The notes under the pieces: model-generated
Seen by the model: the letters and a program-made list of their open reading frames with translations, nothing else
Told to the model about the DNA's origin: nothing
Databases searched by the model: none
In this document: one piece after another, positions 6,284 to 7,931 of the stretch
How positions within the stretch are numbered: position 1 is the first letter of the stretch
Layout: the number at the start of each line of letters is the position of its first letter
Origin: Pseudomonadota bacterium
Lineage (GTDB): Bacteria; Pseudomonadota; Alphaproteobacteria; Acetobacterales; Acetobacteraceae
DNA length: 7,931 bases
Direction: 5' to 3'
NCBI GenBank assembly: GCA_021845835.1
Contig: JAJZVE010000195.1
Coordinates: 1 to 7,931 of the forward strand
Translations under genes and position numbers: made by a program

Positions 6284-6604
6284 TTAAGACGTTGTGTCGG
6301 TCGTGGTGCTAGTGTGTGGCACAGGTGTAATCGTGGTAGTGCTGGTGGACTGCCTGACCGCACCGTCTTCGCTGCCATAGGTCGTCTTCCGCGATTGCGA
6401 CGTATTCCCGGCCGCATCGACGCTGCGGCTGGTTTCGGTCGTGCTCAGCGTGCCGCTCGGCGACGGCATGACCGGCGTCCACGTCATCGCGGTAGGCTGT
6501 AGCGTATGGGCGGTGGATGTTGTGGTCGTCGTCTGCGCGTTCGCGCCAGCCGTCGCCAGTGCGAGGCCGGCGCCGAGCGGCGTGATAACCTGAATGCGGT
6601 TCAT
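6284..6604 (-). CDS. Secreted Thr/Ser-rich protein of unknown function
   Basis: A 106-residue protein with a Sec signal peptide, MNRIQVITPLGAGLALATAG followed by ANA-Q, with probable cleavage after residue 23. The mature part begins with a QTTTTTST run, then a central stretch with TWTPVMPSPSGTLSTTETSR and VDAAGNTSQSRKTTYG, and ends in another Thr-rich tail. The alternating polar pattern of the centre (TETSRSVDAAGNTSQSRKTTY) suggests beta strands or an exported unstructured protein. It starts at 6604, not at the upstream ATG at 6640, because the signal peptide begins there and AGGAAAG lies just before it. It is the middle gene of the small exported operon, 51 bp after the glycine-zipper lipoprotein. 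It has no named family that I can assign. Confidence 0.75.
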   Translation of the reverse strand: MNRIQVITPLGAGLALATAGANAQTTTTTSTAHTLQPTAMTWTPVMPSPSGTLSTTETSRSVDAAGNTSQSRKTTYGSEDGAVRQSTSTTTITPVPHTSTTTDTTS

Positions 6605-6655
6605 GGATTCTTTCCTGCTTTCAGGGTGTTTAAACGTCACCTGGGCGGGTTCCGG

Positions 6656-6898
6656 TTAACGGGGCGAGAGGTTGATCGTGCTCGGACTGGTGAGACCGCC
6701 GACGGCTGCACCCACGCCACCGCCGATCAGCGCGCCACCACCCGGCCCGATGCCGGTCACCGAACCGACAACTGCACCCGTCCCTGCGCCGATCGCAGCA
6801 CCGGACAGGGCACGGCCTCCCGGCGAATAGCCGCAGCCGCCGAGTAGCAACCCGGCTCCGGCGGCAACGGTGAACCAAGCCAGTCTATACGATCTCAT
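6656..6898 (-). CDS. Glycine-zipper lipoprotein
   Basis: An 80-residue protein starting MRSYRLAWFTVAAGAGLLLG with lipobox LGGC (Cys22). Residues 32-68 are a glycine-zipper repeat (SGAAIGAGTGAVVGS, then GGGALIGGGVGAAVGG), as in outer-membrane small lipoproteins of the SlyB/OsmB/17-kDa type. Such repeats form membrane-inserting helical hairpins, and the role is usually in envelope integrity or stress. The start at 6898 is supported by AGGAG six to seven bases upstream; the open frame extending to 6985 lacks a signal sequence. It is the first gene of a probable operon with the two Thr-rich exported proteins. A 17-bp near-palindrome related to the one before csbD lies about 143 bp upstream. Confidence 0.85.
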   Translation of the reverse strand: MRSYRLAWFTVAAGAGLLLGGCGYSPGGRALSGAAIGAGTGAVVGSVTGIGPGGGALIGGGVGAAVGGLTSPSTINLSPR

Positions 6899-7198
6899 GC
6901 TAAAGCTCCTGATGGACGCGCCATGGTCGCGCGTCGGGTCCGCAGCACCTCTGTGTTGGCCGGTAGGCGGGCGTTTGATGCGCATGCCGAGATAGTCGCA
7001 CTGCTCAACATGGCGACCCGCGAAACGATCATGCAGGACCGGAATCTACGTAGTTCCCAGTGGAATAAATCCGATCTCGCCAATGTGGCCGAGGCTTCCG
7101 AGCGCGCGCGATACCGGGCCTTGCAAAGCCGGGGCGCGGCATTGTGGGCTATTTGGCCGGAGTCTTGTCCACCTCGACGGTCTTGGAGTGGGCCCTTC
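6899..7198. other. Upstream region of the exported-protein operon
   Basis: I recognise no gene. The plus-strand open frame across it has no family resemblance and is joined to IS debris at its end. It should contain the operon promoter on the minus strand, but I do not see a convincing -35/-10 pair. It holds the near-palindrome at 7041-7057. Confidence 0.4.
7041..7057 (-). promoter_or_regulatory. 17-bp near-palindrome (GGAA...TTCC), site B, upstream of the lipoprotein operon
   Basis: On the plus strand it reads GGAATCTACGTAGTTCC, with a perfect 8-bp core palindrome CTACGTAG and GGAA/TTCC outer arms. It lies about 143 bp upstream of the lipoprotein start and matches site A at 5046-5062 at 14 of 17 positions in the same orientation. 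Confidence 0.35.
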
Positions 7199-7267
7199 TC
7201 AGCGTGCGCCGTGGGCGCAGTCGAAAATTCCTCCCACTATGTCCAAGACGTCACCTTCGCCGAGAAC
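7199..7267 (+). pseudogene. ISAs1-family transposase scrap (central motif)
   Basis: The plus strand encodes VENSSHYVQDVTFAEN, the highly conserved motif near the end of ISAs1-family transposases (HWGIENSSHYVRDVTFAED in the copy at 7611-7931). A preceding RAPWA stretch corresponds to IRAHWG after a one-base frameshift. The 40 bases at 7221-7260 match the reverse complement of 7822-7861 at 39 of 40 positions. Homology stops at about 7267, where an IS256-like end begins. It is non-functional. Confidence 0.7.
7221..7260. repeat. Left arm of a 40-bp near-perfect inverted repeat (ISAs1 copies)
   Basis: It is identical at 39 of 40 bases to the reverse complement of 7822-7861. Both arms encode the ENSSHYV motif of ISAs1 transposases, in opposite orientations about 560 bp apart. 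Confidence 0.75.
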
Positions 7268-7305
7268 GTTGGCGTCTTGGATTGTGTGGAAATTGCCTGT
7301 GGCGG
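7268..7305 (+). repeat. Probable terminal end of an IS256-family element (copy 2)
   Basis: GGCGTCTTGGATTGTGTGG followed by AAATTGCCTGTGGCG closely matches the minus-strand stretch next to the IS256 transposase start (1031-1069). Here it directly follows ISAs1 sequence, as copy 1 directly abuts ISAs1 sequence. No transposase gene follows; at about 7381 IS630-like sequence begins. Confidence 0.5.
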
Positions 7306-7322
7306 CGTCTCTGGTTTGGGGA

Positions 7323-7339
7323 GCCTGACGAGGTCAGGC
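7323..7339. repeat. Perfect 7-bp hairpin
   Basis: GCCTGAC and GTCAGGC flank a 3-base GAG loop. It lies between the IS256-like end and the IS630 fragment. It may be a relic of a terminator or an inverted repeat of a lost element; no T-run follows. Confidence 0.3.
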
Positions 7340-7380
7340 GACGAGATCAAGATGCATTGAGGCAGGAGGTTCTCCGAGGC

Positions 7381-7635
7381 TCTGCCCACAAGACGCGTTT
7401 GGTCAAGGACTACGTGGCCTCGACCGCGGCGCGTCTGACGCTGCATTTCCTTCCAGGCTACGCGCGCTGGAACTGAACCCGGATGAGTTGGTCTGGAGCC
7501 ATGTGAAGCGCACCGGCGTGGCCAGGAATCCGCTGCGCGAGGGTGAGAAGCTGCGCGATAAGATTGACGCCCAACTCGCCGCCATCAAGCGAGTATCTGG
7601 ACTCGTGCGCTCATTCTTCCTCGCCCCCAGTGTCA
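7381..7635 (+). pseudogene. IS630-family transposase, frameshifted C-terminal fragment
   Basis: The plus strand encodes AHKTRLVKDYVASTAARLTL and HFLPGYA. After a frameshift near 7462-7470 it continues ELNPDELVWSHVKRTGVARN, PLREGEKLRDKIDAQLAAIK and LVRSFFLAPSV. HFLPxYxPELNPxE with ELVWSHVKRTG is the catalytic C-terminal part of IS630-family DDE transposases, including the final Glu (in NPDE). The first two thirds of the roughly 340-residue protein, with the first two catalytic Asp residues, are missing. The natural ending after APSV is replaced by ISAs1 sequence read on the opposite strand, so the frame stays open into it. Confidence 0.75.
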
Positions 7636-7931
7636 TGACTGTTCAACGCTTTGGGATAGTGATTGAGAGCGAGGATGTGGTAGAGGTCGGCAAGCGCGGC
7701 GCGGTAGCGGTCCTGGCTGAGGGTGCTGGCGCTGGGTTTGCTGTTCATCAGGATGTTGAAGGCGAAGCTGCGCAATCGGGCGATGACGCCAGGGTTGGTT
7801 CGGATCCGGGATCGATCCTCTGCGAAGGTGACGTCTCGGACATAGTGGGAGGAATTTTCGATGCCCCAATGTGCGCGGATGGCCTTGGCGGCGATGGCGG
7901 CGGTGAGGGATGTGTTGGCGACGTAGAAGGC
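7611..7931 (-). CDS. ISAs1-family transposase, C-terminal part (runs off the window)
   Basis: Reading the minus strand from the right edge, the frame is open for 106 residues: AFYVANTSLTAAIAAKAIRA, then HWGIENSSHYVRDVTFAEDR, SRIRTNPGVIARLRSFAFNI, LMNSKPSASTLSQDRYRAAL and NHYPKALNS, ending at a TGA at 7611-7613. This is the conserved C-terminal region of ISAs1-family DDE transposases, which mobilise their own short element. This copy is in frame, unlike the scraps at 1070-1209 and 7199-7267. The last residues after ALNS (HDTGGEEE) differ from the other copy and probably derive from the adjoining IS630 sequence, so the C-terminus, and likely the element's terminal repeat, are truncated near 7628-7640. 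Confidence 0.8.
   Translation of the reverse strand, partial: AFYVANTSLTAAIAAKAIRAHWGIENSSHYVRDVTFAEDRSRIRTNPGVIARLRSFAFNILMNSKPSASTLSQDRYRAALADLYHILALNHYPKALNSHDTGGEEE
7822..7861. repeat. Right arm of the 40-bp near-perfect inverted repeat (ISAs1 copies)
   Basis: It is the reverse-complement match (39 of 40) to 7221-7260, within the minus-strand ISAs1 transposase. Confidence 0.75.

Noticed and set aside
6025..6604. ACN/GTC-rich runs as a possible microsatellite or CRISPR-like array
   Set aside because: The repeats are codons of Thr-rich tails in two signal-peptide-bearing genes; there are no regular repeat-spacer units.
6923..7360. 145-codon plus-strand frame ending in IS debris
   Set aside because: Only its ENSSHYVQDVTFAE segment is recognisable, as an ISAs1 scrap; the rest overlaps the operon's upstream region and has no motif.

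Overview
The window is GC-rich bacterial DNA. The XRE-type regulator, the CsbD-like protein, the PHB-depolymerase-type esterase and the transposase families together suggest an alphaproteobacterium (Acetobacteraceae or Sphingomonadales style). This is an impression from sequence style, not a proof, and no rRNA or other phylogenetic marker is present.

Layout. Positions 1-1209 are a graveyard of broken genes. They hold a degenerate remnant resembling the start of a cyclopropane-fatty-acid synthase (minus), an IS256-family transposase N-terminus (minus) split by a ~130-bp stub of an IS3-family element, and the decayed C-terminal end of an ISAs1-family transposase (plus). Positions 1281-6898 are the intact core. 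All seven of its genes lie on the minus strand, so transcription runs from high to low coordinates. In that order they are a glycine-zipper lipoprotein, a secreted Thr-rich protein, a small Thr-rich lipoprotein, an XRE-type regulator, a CsbD-like stress protein, an intracellular PHB-depolymerase-type esterase, and an AI-2E/PerM-family transporter with a corrinoid-protein-like C-terminal extension. Positions 7199-7931 are again IS debris: an ISAs1 scrap, a second copy of the IS256-like end, a frameshifted IS630 C-terminus, and the C-terminal part of a better preserved ISAs1 transposase that runs off the window.

How the genes may work together. The three small exported proteins are spaced like one operon (gaps of 51 and 31 bp, each gene with a Shine-Dalgarno sequence). 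The esterase and transporter are 44 bp apart and look co-transcribed. CsbD-like and glycine-zipper proteins often belong to stress or envelope responses. A 17-bp near-palindrome matching at 14 of 17 positions lies about 143-145 bp upstream of the start codons of both csbD and the lipoprotein operon, which hints at shared control. I see no CRISPR array, no tRNA or rRNA gene and no clear novel defence system. The most unusual items are the layered IS insertions, the paired 17-bp sites, the transporter fusion and an 11-bp perfect hairpin in front of the XRE gene.
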